From: Thozetella sp. PMI_491
Taxonomy: Eukaryota > Ascomycota > Sordariomycetes > Chaetosphaeriales > Chaetosphaeriaceae
Assembly: GCA_021432635.1 (NCBI GenBank)
Contig: MU270066.1
Location: forward strand, 124,001 to 188,000
Direction of reading: 5' to 3'
Length of the DNA: 64,000 nt
Under the pieces are notes generated by a model that was not told the DNA's origin, ran no database searches, and was given only the letters and a program-made list of their open reading frames with translations. Within the stretch, counting starts at the first letter, position 1. Every line of letters starts with the position of its first letter. Made by a program: the position numbers and the translations under genes. Shown here piece after piece: positions 11,069 to 24,387 of the stretch.

Positions 11069-14000
11069 GATGTTCAACACTCAGAGATGCCCACCGTGGC
11101 GAACCTAACCCTAGTCGCTAGAAGTTCGGTGAATCATGCAGTAAGGGAAGAAGGATGCCAATACCACGACACGAGCACCCTAGTTGGCGAGAACGAGTGG
11201 GAATATGACCGCAGAGGCAGTGGTGCATACACTTTTGGCAAGGACAATGGAGCAAGCAGGGATAGCGATCTTGGGGAGAAGGTACCTACACATCCACTAT
11301 CCTCTCCACGAAGATCTAGGGGACGACAGAAAGTACGGGACGCCACAAAGAGTGCAAGAGACGACCGACAACGACCGGCGAGGAGCCCTAGGACACCGAA
11401 GGGCCCAGGGCACACCACCGAGTCTCTTAAAACGATGCCGGCCACGCCCTCGGGCCACCAGTGATGACATATCGCTGCTCGCTGCATGCGAACTGGACCT
11501 GCTGCGCTCCGTCTTTGTCTTGGGAGTTACGATGGTTTGTGTGTCCTGCCTCTATGGGGTTGGATGGACATCCGAAGTTCTTTGGGCGGGACCATTGTAC
11601 AGGTTTGAGAGAGCATCGGGATGGCGCCGTCCTACCGGGTGAAAGGCGGTCTTCGGGATTCAATTTAGGAAAGAGAGACAGGCCTACGGCGGTTGCAAAG
11701 ACCGCCGGGGTAGCTCAGCTGAGGCACATAAGGCCAAGGGGCAGCTGCTCGGCTCGTCTTCCTTCCGGGTTCCGATACTTCGGTTTGCAGGCAGGCACCA
11801 TGGCAGCATAGTCCTCCCCATTCTTCACCAGTTGAGTGTTTGGCGACCCAGCATTACCACTGCTGGCGGACGCTGTGTATAAACATGAGGTCGGATGTGG
11901 AAAGATAGGCGGAAAGTACTATAATTTTCTCATTGGAACACCACGCTTGCCTTGTGACCCTTGTATGGATGAACCCCTTCACACTCAAACCTATAGTGGC
12001 TAGAACCTACAGTCGGTAGCATCAAATGGCCAGAGCCATAAATTGGTCCACGAAGTCAGCCTTCTAGGCACGTAGGTGTAGCCTTCTCTAACAGCCATGG
12101 CTGTTCTAGCTTAGAACAGGCGCTACATCGTCATCTGATCGCCAGAGATCGATCCCGGTCGACACACGCGTTCTGAGGCAGGGAAAGCTCCCGGTCGGTG
12201 GGTTCGTCAATCTGCGTAACCCGATCCACGATCCACCATTCGTATGGCCCCTTCCGCCCTGGTGGCGATTCATGCGCCGCCATACAGCGACAGCCCCGGC
12301 TGCCAGGCCGGCCTGACTCGCTAGGGCCGGGAAGGCAAGCCATAATTTGGTCGAACACACGGGGTACCCCAGGTGACTAGCCCAGGGGGGACCGAGAAAT
12401 TTCGCGGCCAGTCGTGAGAGGGGTTGCTAGCCAGTCCCATTTTGATCAAAGCTCATGGGCAGCCACTGAAGTAGACACGGCGCTGGCGGCGAACTATCGG
12501 TAGTCCAGTGGCGAGCGGGGGTTTAACTCTTGGCTTCGCATCATTCCTAATTTTGTTTAAAGAGGGGAAATGAGAAGAGGTCCAGCATAGACGGAGTAGT
12601 AAATGGAAATCAGTTTGGCTCTTTCGGTGGTTGTGCACCAGGCGGCAGGGCGATGATGTCAGGAAGGCGTGAGAAAAGGGGGGGCAGCCCCCTAAACGAA
12701 GCGTGTAAACAAAGGCCAAAGTCATGCAAGTCACCATCATGTACAAATCTCAGGAGGCTCGGTTGGCATGCGAAGCATCAATTCAATTCACTCGTATAGG
12801 TCCAGGCAGCACGCAATACCTTGAGCGGCATGGACACCTGGAACAGACATGGCACCGTTACGGCGTCGCGAATTCATCAGCAGAGTTTGCTGGTCCCCCT
12901 TCTCGCCTCGAGTCGTTCGTACATTATTGCGCTGTAAGCCAGGTTCGTTTTGTTGTCCTTCCACTCTGTTGGCGGAAATATGGCCGTCTCGTCACGACCA
13001 TTCGTCCCCCAATCGCATATTCACTTCAAAATGGACTCGACCACTCACACGTTCAAGCAAGAATGTCCCGGCGACCAACTCCTTTTCGCTGCCTCGTTTG
13101 TGACTTGGGCACCCACTCCTAGTAAAAACTCTGTCGCATCGCCGTCATTCTCGTGTCCTAAACACAGCCTCTTGGTAGCCGCTCCTTTGCCCCGAGGGAA
13201 CACCGGGAGGGATGGCACCGCTGAATGACTAGCAAATCTGTAAACACACAGGTTGAGAAGAGAAGAAAGGGAGAAACGCAAAATTCGAAACGAGCAAAAA
13301 GCAGTATGCACCCTCGTCCAACGCCACAAACCATCCGAACCATTCAAACATCTGCAGGATAGATTGACTGGTCCTGGCGAGCCTGCCACGCCAGCCCAGG
13401 TATTATGCAGCAGGTCGAAAGGTGCAGATAAACATCGAGATCGTGATGCGACACGAAGAGGAAATCAACCTCGACTGAGGTTGGCTCCCGTGTCGATGTG
13501 GAGCAAACGGCACCATAAGCCGTGTGCTCCGAGATGCCCTGACACTGGTGCGCCCAAGGCTGTATTCTCCATGGTATGAAGACCAGTTTGGGCGTCCGCC
13601 TCGGGAATATGTGGTGAAGAGGAGCTGTAGAGACGTCGTGAAGGCGGTCGGCAAGGAGGAGAGGAGGTTAAGGTGTATTATTAGGTTGTATCATCGCCTG
13701 GGGGGGCCGTCGTAAAGAGAAATATGGGGCCCACGCCAGGCAGATGGAAGTGACATGGCCATCTAGGACGTGACGTCGTAACAGCGTGAAAGTCATAAAA
13801 ACGGCCTGGCAAGCTCTACGGTTCACCGATCGCGTTCCCGACGAAAGAGCGAGACGGGAAAGGGGTGTCGAGCATTGGCAAAGCGGTCCAAACCTGGGTC
13901 GTGGCGTCTGGGGTTTCCGCTTCCAGCTTGGTTGCTGGGCTGCCAGGCCGGTGGTGTCGTTGGCATCAATGGTTGCCCATGTAGCTGTAAACTCTTTTGT

Positions 14001-14408
14001 ATCCTGGTCTGTTCGTCTCTTTTTTCGTTTCTTTTTTGAAGGTGGCATCAGGTCATTCTCCGTCATCCCAAGCTAAAAGATTAACCACTCGGAACGCGGG
14101 TTGGAAGAAAACAAGTCCAAGATGGGGAGAAACATTGCGGAAGCGCCGATGTGCCAGCGCTTGTGAGCTCTCTCCAGGTCCTGTCCGTCTCCCGCAAGTC
14201 CAAATACAAGCGATGAAGAGCTGATAATGCGTTACCCTATCGTGGCATGCTCCTGCATGGTGACTAGGCGGGGGCGCCTGGCTGCATGGTCGTAAGCCCG
14301 GGGGTCGGAGTGCGTGTCGTCCTGGGCTCTTGCCAACCAGGTCTCGAAACTAGGAAACGAGACGTTCCCAGGAAGGCCTCCGAGGAGGCCCTCTCTTCGG
14401 CTCAGCTT
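11069..14408. other. 3.3-kb convergent intergenic region
   Basis: Lies between the 3' ends of striatin (plus) and the RRM-R3H gene (minus), so it should contain both 3' UTRs. Open frames up to ~150 aa occur on both strands, but none shows a domain, signal peptide or coding-like composition. The best looking is 13668-14066 minus, with a KKKRKKRR start, and it is probably chance. A stretch near 11706 resembles a tRNA A box (ggtagctcagctgagg), but no matching B box, anticodon stem or acceptor stem was found. No repeat family recognised. Confidence 0.45.
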
Positions 14409-16510
14409 CTATTGGAAGCGGGATGAGCTCGACCCGGTGGCGCCACGCACGGCATTCTCAGAGGAGTCTGGGAGAGAAGGGTTAGCCGAGCCGGGTGGAT
14501 CAAAGGGCGAGTCGAGCATACCACTGCCTCGCTGGATGTGGCCATTGGCCCGACCGCGCCCGCCAAAACCGCCGACAGTCTCAGGCCAATCATTAGGGCC
14601 TAGAGGCTGGCGGTCAGGCACTGTGCGTTGAGACGGGGGTTGTTTACTTTTACCGTTCATGCCAGGCCGCTGGCTTCCAATGGCTCCCGGGTTCTGCTGC
14701 GGCCGGAGCTGGCCCGCGGCAAAGGAGCCCTCACCCAAATTCATCGAAGCCATGTTGCTCGACAGAAGCATGGTCTGCGCATCGCTGCTAGCGGTGCCTC
14801 CCGGAGTCGTCGGGGTCGTCAGGGAGCTAGCCTGGTTCTGCGCCAGGCCGTATTCGCCAAAGTTCATCAGAGCGTTGCCACCGAGACCGCCGTTGGCCTG
14901 GGGGTAGCCGGTGATAGACGGCGACGGGCTCGGCGTGTAGGAGCGCAGATCCGCGAAGGACTTAACCCCGCGGAGATTCATGGCGTTCTCGGGGCTGTCT
15001 GCCGTCGGGACAGCGAGCATGGGCTTCCCGGCGCCGCGCCCAATGGTGTTGTACTGGCCGTGGGCGTTGCCGCCGCGAGCATCAGCGAAATCGATGGTAG
15101 CGGCACGGCTGAGGCCACGGCGGTGCGCATCTGAGAGCCCACTACCTGCGTTCAGGTGCATGGTCGACTGGATGGCCGTGGGCGACACGCCAGTGGCTGT
15201 GTTCTTGATGACATGCAGCTGCCGGTTCTGACCCTCGCCGACAGACCTGTGCTCCAGACCCAGGTTGTGCGCAAGGATGTGCACGGTGCGGCGCTGCTGA
15301 GGAGTGATGTCGGTAGGGTAGACAAGGATTTCGCGGTCCGGGTCGTTGGCAAAGATAGTCAACTCGGTGTAGAAGGCAAGAGTCTCCGGCTCGTTCAGGT
15401 CGATATCTCCTTCAGTCAGGTTAGCGGGGGGTCTTCCCACGCGGCCGCGATTCGACGTACTCAGTGGCGAGGTCCGTTGTCCGTTGGTGGCGCTGCTGTT
15501 CAGGGAGTGCATAGAACTTTGCTGGTGAAGCATCGGTCGGTGTTGCTCCTCCAGTTGGCCGCGCTTCTCGCGCTTCTCACGCTCGATCCGCTCCCTCTCG
15601 TGCTCGGGGAGCATCTTCTTGTATTCCACCCGCAGCTTCCGCCCGTTCACGTCATAGCCGTTCAAGGCCTGGATAACAGTGTAGGTATCCTCGGCGCTCT
15701 GGAAGTTGGCGAAGGCGAGGCCGCGGAAGATGCCATTGTCGAAGTGGTAGTTGAAGGCATACGGCTGTGGGAGGTGCAGGCTCGACATGAGCTCAGTGAG
15801 CATCTCCTTTCGGTAGTTGAATGGAATGTTCTTGATCACAATGGCGGTGGGAATTAGGTCGGTCCCGACACGCGCGTCGGCGGGCTGCAGCGACCGGAGC
15901 GTGTCGTAATTGTCCCCGTAGAGCCGGTTGGACCGGCCACCACCCCCGTTGTGCGGGTTCATAGGCCCCATACCGCCACCAGAAGAAAACTGCTGCGACG
16001 GCCCGTTGAGCGCCTGGTTACCCAGACCGGCAGGGTCAGGGATCGAGGTCCAGTCCTAGAAATAAGGAGATTAGCAAAGAGCTAGAGAAAGAGAAACACA
16101 AAGTGGATGGAAGCAAAGCGGTGCACACATACAGCTGGGAGAGCACCCCGCCGGTTCGAGGAGCGCAATCTGCCGCCATCGCCCATCGCGCCATTCACGG
16201 TCGCAGCGCCCGAGTTGTAGCCCCAGGCTTGGTTGTTGTTCATCATGAAGCTGTCGCCAAACGCCTGGGGCGCATGCATTCTCGTATTTCGAAAGGCGCC
16301 ATCGTAGCTGCCGAAGCGATCCTCGCTGGCGTAGAGCGACGAAGGCGGCAGGTGACCGAGCGAGTCGAGCTGGCGCTGGTTTATGCGGTTGCCGGCCGAG
16401 AGGCTCGACGTGTTGTATCCTTGGCGTCCCGAGCTGGGGGAGCGATTTGGGTTGGCGACGGGGTAAGCGCCATAGGCGGCGAACATGTTGTCGTGTTGTT
16501 GTTGATTCAT
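14409..16510 (-). CDS. pin4: RRM-R3H RNA-binding protein (PIN4/Cip2-like)
   Basis: Two exons on the minus strand: 16510-16133 and 16055-14409, joined across a 77-nt intron (donor GTATGT, acceptor TTCTAG) as GALPA|DWTSIPDPAG; 674 aa. The order is a Gln/Asn/Gly-rich N-terminus, one RRM at about residues 196-272 (RNP2 IVIKNI, RNP1 FRGLAFANF), a charged ERERIEREKREKR linker, and an R3H domain at about 347-411 with the R-x3-H core (RRTVH in DITPQQRRTVHILAHNLGL). The tail is disordered. This order matches S. cerevisiae Pin4/Mdt1 and S. pombe Cip2, cytoplasmic RNA-binding proteins tied to mRNA stability under stress and to checkpoint signalling. The upstream region is strongly polypyrimidine on the coding strand, consistent with a long 5' leader. 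Orthology to PIN4 is inferred from architecture. Confidence 0.9.
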
Positions 16511-19500
16511 GGTGATGGAGTGTGCGGGCGAGGGGGGGAGGTGGAGGCGGTTAGTCGAGTCAGCCGGCGCGGTGAGCCAGCAGAGCCCGGCAACCGGTGG
16601 GAATGAGGAGTGGTGAGTGGTGGACGAGACGATCGGATGGATCGCCTTTGCAAGTCCTCGAGTTGGACAAGCCTGGGTTGGGCCAGGCGAGAATCTGCAC
16701 GTCGTCGGGCGGAATGCAGAATCTGCTTCAAGTGGAGAGGGGCGAGATTTTCAGCAACGCGGAAAAAAAGGGCGTCGGGGAAGGGGGGTGGGCAGCGGCG
16801 TTGTAGCCCACAACAACACAGCTGCCGGAGAAGGGAATGAAAGGGAAATTGATGCTCGATAACTGCTGTCACTGCCAATTCGTCACGTCGTCCACGAGTC
16901 GTCGATGTCGTCAAGCTGTGTGCAGGCCGCCGAGATGGATTTCGGAGGAGGTCCAGGGAGGTCCACGAGGTCCTGGAGGGAAAGGTAAATGCAAGGAGCC
17001 GAGAGGTGGCAGGTGCGCCTGTCGGTCAAGGAAAAACTGTGGTTGCTGCTTTCGGGTGGCCCAGCTCCCTCTTTTTTTTGTGGGCGCGGTGTGCAAGGTG
17101 CAAGGTGCAAAGGTGGTCAGGGTGGTGTGTGCGTCGACGGGGGGGCGACGGGGGACGGGGCGACGCTGCGCTGTGCCGTGCCGTGTCGTGCTGTGCAGTC
17201 TTGTGCTGTGCAGGTGCAGCAACGTGCAGCAACGCCAACAGCAGCAACAGTGCCCGAGCAGGAGCCAAGGCAGGGCAATCGAGACCCAAGACAAGAAAAA
17301 AAACCTCCGAACCAACAAATGCTGCAGCAACAGCCTGCGTGTTCTTTTGGGAGATATTTTTTGCTGTCCTTTCTTTCGGCCCGCTCGTCTCTTTCTTCCT
17401 CTCGCTTGTCTTGGGCGTCCTCTGGCCTGTGGTTGGCCGCGCTCGACTAATCCTGGGCAGACTGGAATGGAAGAGTCATCAGCAGCCTAGTTCACAAGTC
17501 GTTCCTACGGCGTAGCCTTCCAACACTCCCAAGCCTCGCAAAGTAGCCACAGCGCAGGGGAGAGGGGAACGAAGAGGAACATGAAAAAAAAAAAAAAAAA
17601 AAAAAGGTACAGGTATCGGCGGAAGTCGGTCACGACGGAGAAAGCCTCTGCGGACCGCTCCATATATGGTTGCTTATTTTCAGTCTCTGTTTATTTTGCG
17701 GTTGCCACACTTGCTGCCCGGGGGCGCCCTAGAGGCTAAAAAGGGTGAAGAGACACGGAAAGGAGAGTGGGATGGCTTTCCCCCTTCCCACCCCCCAGAC
17801 GAGGTGCGCGCAGCGAACCGTGAGCCGCTGGTCTCTAGACCCGCGACGAATCCATGCACGTACGGGACACGGCGAGAGGAGTCACTTACTCGCAGCTGGC
17901 TGGCTGGCTGCAGCAGAAACTCGAGCCTATGGATGACCACAGCTTCCTCCGTAATACTCTATGTATCCCTTCGGCTTTCTCTAGGCTAGCGGGTGGCTCG
18001 GTCGCCACGCAAGCTAGTAAGCTCGACGCCTGTTCTCAGCGACTGACTGCCTGTTCTCCCAAGGGGTCCGTCCTGTCGGGCCAGGGGGGAGGGTGTGTGG
18101 GAAGCCTTGAGTGGGCGATGGCTGCGAGAAGGATGTGGGCTTGCGGCTTGGTCGACCCAGCTGTTGCCGTCCGCCTATAGAGGCGGGGGAGGGACCAGCC
18201 AAAACAAGAGGTCCAGTGGTCCCACACTTGCGGCCGGCACCAGCAAATTGGAACAGCAACCTGCCCAACAGCCGCGACGATTGGCGAAGCCCAGTTGCCT
18301 TGACAGGAGGCGACGGCGGAAGCTAGTTGGTGGACGGGACAGGATGTTGTCCGATGTTGTCCGGAGGCTAACAAGTCCAGCGAGTGACTCCAAACAAGAG
18401 GCACCACACAACAATCATCTGCCAAGACGAAACTTGGAAGAGGCGGTCATTCGAACCCAGAGGAACTAGCAGGCCGGGAGGAAAGGGCGTGCCACAAAAT
18501 GCATACAATGGCGGCCGACGTTACTTAACGGGGCAACCTTTACGGCGAGCCGTAAGCCTGGCTGGCGGGAGAAGTTCACCACTTGGCCCAGCCAATCCGC
18601 TATCCGCCACCAAGGCGAAGGCACGAGTGCCAAATTCCCATTTAAAAAAAATCTCTCTTACTAGATGGGATTCTTGGGGCGGCCGGGGGAGGGCGGAGCC
18701 TGCCTGCCAATGTCATGTCACAGACACATCCTTTCCGTCGAGGCTCCCAGTCTGGTTGTTTAGCTTGTCTGGTTGGCCGGCCTATTGTTGGTAGTGCAAA
18801 GCAAGCCTTCAGCCCCAGGAATCCAACGCCGGTTCCTAGGAGGGGGTTTCGGCGGTGCCCACTCTAAGAAACTCGTCCCCGTCGATCGCCTCCGCAATAT
18901 GACCGTTGTGTTCATCTATGCCATCATCCATGGTTCGTCTTGGGACGCTCAGGGCAGCAGCAGGGCTGATCGATGTCTCCCCTCCCTGGCCGTCAGGACC
19001 CCTCGAACAAGAAAAAAAACGAGAGACGGTGGGGCGGCTCGCTCGACCAGTAATCCCAGCTCTCCGGGGCGGGGAGGGGGTCCACTGCCAGCCTCTTGGA
19101 TGGCCAGATTTCAGAGCGAACCCATGCTCGCCATGGCAAGGCGAAGAAGGTTGGGCGTCCAAAAAGTTTGGTTTTTTTTAACAATGTGGCTGCGAGTGAA
19201 TACGATAAGGCAGGCTGGCGGTACGACGGCACGAGGTTGAACCACGCCCAAGAGATGCAAAGAAGCTCCCTCACCACCACGGGGGCGCGCCGCCTTGGCC
19301 GATGCACTTCACAGGAAAGTGCCGGATTGATGTTCGAGTCCTACGGGAAGGCGCGAGCCAGTCAACAAACCAGCGGGTCCTGCCGACCCGGGTTGCCGGT
19401 GAGATGCAGAGCGTCCGTCGGTGAGGTAGGGCACACACACACATGACCGAATGCGTCAGTCATCTTGACATAATGTTCACTTGGGTTCCTCTTGGCAGCT

Positions 19501-22500
19501 ATCTGACAGTGAGAGAGACAAGGCCCTTCGGAGATGCTCTCCGGAGATACTGCCCGCATTCATGTCCGCGTTGAGGCGGTCCGCCCAGGACGTTCATTGG
19601 AGGGCGAGGGAAGGTCTGCGAGACGACCGGAGAAGGGACGCAGCATCTCAGCATCTCGGCATCTCGCTTGAGGCTAACCTTTGTTCCCTTCGCTCTCCCG
19701 TGCACACCTTGTCATACCACGCATATATAGATAGACTACGAGATTGGGCTCGAGGTGATCAGGAAGCGAACCGCCGAGACGTCCCCGCTCTCTAAAAGTT
19801 CAACTGAGACCTGCAGGTCGTGTCCTGGACGAGCAGTGTGCCTGCAAAGCCCTTTCGACGCTGCGAGTCGCTGGCTCGTCCTGCGTGCAGCTATGGCTAA
19901 AATTTGTCTCGAAGATCCTCCCCGTGGCAGAGGGCATGGCTGCGCAGATCCGGCCGGAAGAGATATCCTCTCCACCACTCCACCACTCCACCCCTCCGAT
20001 CCCTCCCAGGAGTGAACAAAATACTTCGAAACAAAGGGTGCAGGAGGCCGGGCAGGGGCGCTTAGTTAATACGACGAAGACAAGACACCATCGTGTCGTG
20101 GGCACGCCGGTCTGGGGAAATTTGTCACCATTGGCACGGTCGTGCCAACCCGTGGTGCCCACCGCGGCCGACGTCTCTCGGCACCCTCCAGGCTGATATG
20201 CACCCAGGAACGTGACAGCGGAGACCCGAGCGTGCAGGCACTTCAGCCGACCCAGTAGGACAGAGCGCAGAGCCCCCGCCGCCCAGAAGGGGAGTTCGAT
20301 CGGTTTCCAAGCACCCTTCTAAGCATTTGTTGTCCCAGTGCCGCGTGCTCTTGCATTCCTCGGCCCTCCACGACGATGGTCGCCGGGAGATCCGAAGCCC
20401 CATCCCGCCGAACCACGACGGTCGTTTGGCGAGATGTGGCTCGTGCCGTGACAGGGGTGGTAGTACTGTAGCACAATACCGCATTATACTGTAACTACAT
20501 GGATGGGGTAGCAGGACAGGGGGGGGGCATTGGCGAGAGGGTGGGCGACTGCTCCCAAACGGTGTCACGCGTTCTCCCGCCGAACACCCTCGAGCCCACG
20601 TCGCGAGACACGTGGGAGCCCGTGGAAATGATTATTGTCACTTCGAAATTATTGCCTTCGCACCCTCTGCTACCCGGGTCGGCCAACATTCACCATGTTC
20701 TAACTGCTCGAGCACTCCTCTCCCCCCCTTCCCCCTTCCCCTTCCGGCCCAGCGTGGTCAAATCCGGCTCGCAATCTCCAGAGCCGCGCGCCGTCGAGAA
20801 CGCGTCTTTATTGGTCCCAGGGTGGGTGCTTCTAGGAGAATTAGAAAGCCAACTCCCCGAAGCCCCCGTTTCCGCCCCCCTGAGGTACCCTGTGGAGATC
20901 ATACCACGGCGCAGACCAGATCTCACGGAAAGCAGATCACTGGATCAAAGGCCCAGGAAAAGGAGAGGGGAGAGGGTGGCGAGTCCACGGCTCCACCACG
21001 CCTCATCGCCCCAACTGGCGAACCAAGGCAGCCAACGCCCGTACCTGCTCATCGCCGACCAGACGGAGGTCCAGACGGAAGCCCGTACCGTAGCTTGCCG
21101 TAGGCACTACTGCAGTAGCAGCCGCCCTGCAAGGCTTCGATTCGATCATCGATTGGGGGGAAGTGGCTGCGGATGTGCAAGTACATATGGCTCAGCTGCG
21201 CACCCAGAGATCGCCCACAGCCAACAAAGAGCGGCAGCTGCTATTGGCTTCAAGTGACCACATGCCGCCGCGCCTCCTCGTAACAGTATGGTCATCTCTC
21301 TTATCTTCTGCCTGTCTCGCCTCTCAACCCCCCTCCCCTCGCTCGCCCAGGAAAGCTCTAGGGCGCCCCATTGTGCTCCATGGGCGCTGCTCGTTCATCC
21401 AACAGCGTCTCACGGTGGCATTCGGGCAAGAGGTTTGCTGCGAATGGGAACCACCCTATTTGGAACAAGTCGTGAGCTCGTTCGCTCTCATGCGTCTTGC
21501 CGTTCGGCCGTCGCCCACCAGCTCTGTCTCTCTCTCTCCAAGTCATCTTCCGTCTCTTTCGGCCGACAGCCGACTATTGCTTTGCATCCGGCAGGCAAAC
21601 GAGCCTTAAAGGTCTGTGCCAGGACTAGAGCTGTTGGTCGGAGCCGCCAACAAGCGGCGCCAGGCGCGAGCCTCACGACACGGTGCCGCTGGGCCAATCG
21701 AGTAACGGGAACCGCCTTTTTTCCCGCCTTGTAGCCTCGTATGCAGGCCCTCTCACCGGCTGCTGTTGGTGATGACTTTGTCGTAGCTACATGAATAATT
21801 AAAAGTCTATCGAGCCGTGTCGTCACTACCCTGCCTTTAGGGATCAAACTGTCGTCTTACAAGATGATCCTGTAGTACCACCCTTCCCAGGGTGTGACCA
21901 AGAGCGACAATATCAGGACATTGCGACCGAAGTGCGTCGAGATTCGGCTCGCTCGCTGCAGTGTAGCGGGGGGGCTTGCCTCGATGCGAAACACATCACC
22001 TTCAGGGCTCCGAGGCTGTTTCTTGGTGCTCCACCACGTTGCAGCATCGCATACATGGCCTCGGCGCTCGTGACCTGGCTTGCAGAATGTGTAAGACGGC
22101 ACCGCCAGCAAAATCTCGACAACGGATACGAGGCCAGGGGGGGCTGAGAGTGAGCGCCATGCCACACGGGAAAGACATTGCTACATCACCGGTCATTGAT
22201 AGGCAGTATTGATGCGCCTCAAAAGAAACCGCGCGGTTCACGGTGCCGTGCTCACGAGCTCTCTCGAGCTGCAGCCGGCCATCTCGGATGCGGCCCTGCA
22301 AGCAGATGCAGGGACGCCCTGTCGAGGCATTTACGGATAGAAACAAGATGTGCCGGTGCTCCTTGCCCCGCAGCCATGTAAGTCGGCGAAGGAAGAGGAA
22401 ACACTGGGTGCCCCGACACCCCTGTGAGGCGTGTAGCCGGTCGACCAAACGAGCTGGGCGTTGGTGAAATAAAAGTTCGCCGTCAGGACCTCTTGCGAGG

Positions 22501-24387
22501 TTACATTTGTTTAGGGGCAGCCGTCGCCAATCGCACACCTGATACTAAGCGTCCAGCTAATATCCCGGCAGCTTGGTAACCAACATTCCCCCTGTAATGC
22601 AAAAAACGACCAGTCGTATCCATCGCCTTGTGTATCACATCCAATCACCTTATCCACTCTATCCTCGCCATCACCTCCTTTGACACCAACGTCATTAGAC
22701 GCGCGTAAACCTGGCTCCCAACGGGGCGTTGGCCGTCGAGCCGGGTTCCGCGATGGCACTAATCTGTCACACCCCATTCCCACGCGCTACCCTAGTCAGA
22801 CAGATTTCGTTCATATCGGGTAGGGGGTTGATATGGCGCATAGATGCCTCGACTATCGCGGAGCAACGCCTTGCCTATGCCGCGGCCAAGGCAGTCAGAC
22901 CCGCGGGGGCCTGCGTCGATCAAACACCGCCAGGTACCAACACCTAGCTCGCACAATCCTCCGCGAAGCATGTGAACCTAGAGCCTGTTGTGGGTCTTTG
23001 AGAAGGTCCCGGGGCATATAACAGGTTACATGCGTTTGTGGTTAGATTCAAGCATCGTGATATAGTAGTACCTTCCCTTAGGCCCCAACCAGATGTATTC
23101 GGTCAACCACACACCCTGGCAGCGCGGGACAGTGTTTCTACGTATGATGACCAAAGAAAATTTACATGGCACGTAGGCATAGAATATAGTCAAGCTGGTC
23201 GTCTAGACTGAAAGGCAAGCAGCCTAGTCTCGCGGCAATACTAAATCGGTAGGTAGGCGGTACTGGATGCCTTCATTGCCATCCTTCTGTCTCTAGACGC
23301 TTCCAACATGGCCAAGAAGCATCCTTAACACGTGATATGGGCAAGAATTTCATTTACGTTCAAGATGAACATGCCCCGTTAGTTTTCCGATGATGAGGTT
23401 GGTTGGCTCGGTTTATCATCCCATGAATGAGAGCGAAATAGCTCGAAGGAGCAAGCATCATAACAGAGGCCATCGCCCAAGACCAGCCATCTCACATATT
23501 GATAAACCTAGTAGAGCGCTGTGTCACCATGGCCCGTAGCTAGATATCAGTATCACTACGCTAGGGTATCGATGATCTATTGAGTTAACTTTCCGATCAG
23601 AATGCTATGACCACTAATTGTAGGACGCAAGTATCCAGCCATGTCGGTTTGACTTCGCCCAAGAGTCCAAAAGCCTACCTCGACCACCTTTGCTTTGGCC
23701 GATCGTGTGGAGGCGCATGCCTTTGTCCCTACTTTGAACAGCTTTACTCATCACTGCTTTGAGAACCCTCGAGTGCTAGGTAGTAACATTTCCAATGAAC
23801 AAGGATATCCATATACAAAGACAGAAGAAAATGGAGGTTTCTAAATATATCGAACGCCTAGCTTTATTGTGGCTAAGATAACAAAGACTACCAACCCGTA
23901 CCAGGTTTGCCACTGCCCTGCTGACAGGCTGTGCTGGGAGTACTAGAAGGTAGTCAATGGACATGTTCTCCTCTCTTAATCATATTTCATCCAAACGATA
24001 TGCCCTTGTGAGTGTGAATGTAGGCCAACTGTCGGGTTATATCAATTCTCCAAACTTCCACAAACGTTTAGCAACCACCGACCAACTATAAAACTATTCA
24101 AGAGGTATGGATCACCACAAATTTTTTTTAGCAACCGTACTAATGAACCAGAGGAAACAAGCAGAAATATGCCGTCTAAACTACAATGCGCAAAGCTATC
24201 AATATTTCCTAAGATATCTACAGCAGACATGATAAAAAAGGGGACTGTGCTCCCTCCCCCTCTGAGAACTGGAGAGAGAGCTAGCGAGTGTCCCGACAAG
24301 AAAGTCACGGCCGAGGGTGACCGGGCTCTACCATCGAATACTTGGCTATCTTTACGACTGCCCCTGTCCCCAACTCTCATCCTCCCT
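16511..24387. other. 7.9-kb stretch without recognised gene
   Basis: Large region between the divergently oriented RRM-R3H gene and the orphan gene at 24388. The part next to 16511 is polypurine on the plus strand and fits a long 5' leader of the minus-strand gene. From 17 to 22.5 kb the sequence is GC-rich with many short open frames (longest 252 aa, 20499-21257), all with arginine/proline/serine-rich composition and no domain. From about 22.9 to 24.2 kb it is clearly AT-richer with no frame above ~120 aa. A 22-nt poly(A) lies at 17584-17605 and a short (CA)n at 19432-19443. No LTR, terminal inverted repeat or transposase fragment was recognised by eye. Confidence 0.45.
17584..17605. repeat. 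Poly(A) tract, 22 nt
   Basis: Run of 22 A on the plus strand about 1.1 kb upstream of the RRM-R3H start codon. No target-site duplication or retrotransposon body was seen beside it, so it is recorded only as a homopolymer. Confidence 0.85.

Noticed and set aside
11700-11785. Possible tRNA (A-box-like ggtagctcagctgagg)
   Set aside because: No proper B box, anticodon arm or acceptor stem could be paired.
16837-17490. 217-aa Cys-rich plus-strand frame
   Set aside because: The Cys content comes from tgt/tgc-rich simple sequence in a probable 5' leader of the minus-strand gene; several frames are open at once.
19270-19350. Possible tRNA (B-box-like gttcgagtcc near 19330)
   Set aside because: T-arm does not pair and no A box lies at the right distance.
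20499-21257. 252-aa plus-strand open frame
   Set aside because: Arg/Ser/Pro-rich, no domain or signal peptide, overlaps other equally long frames; typical chance ORF in GC-rich DNA.
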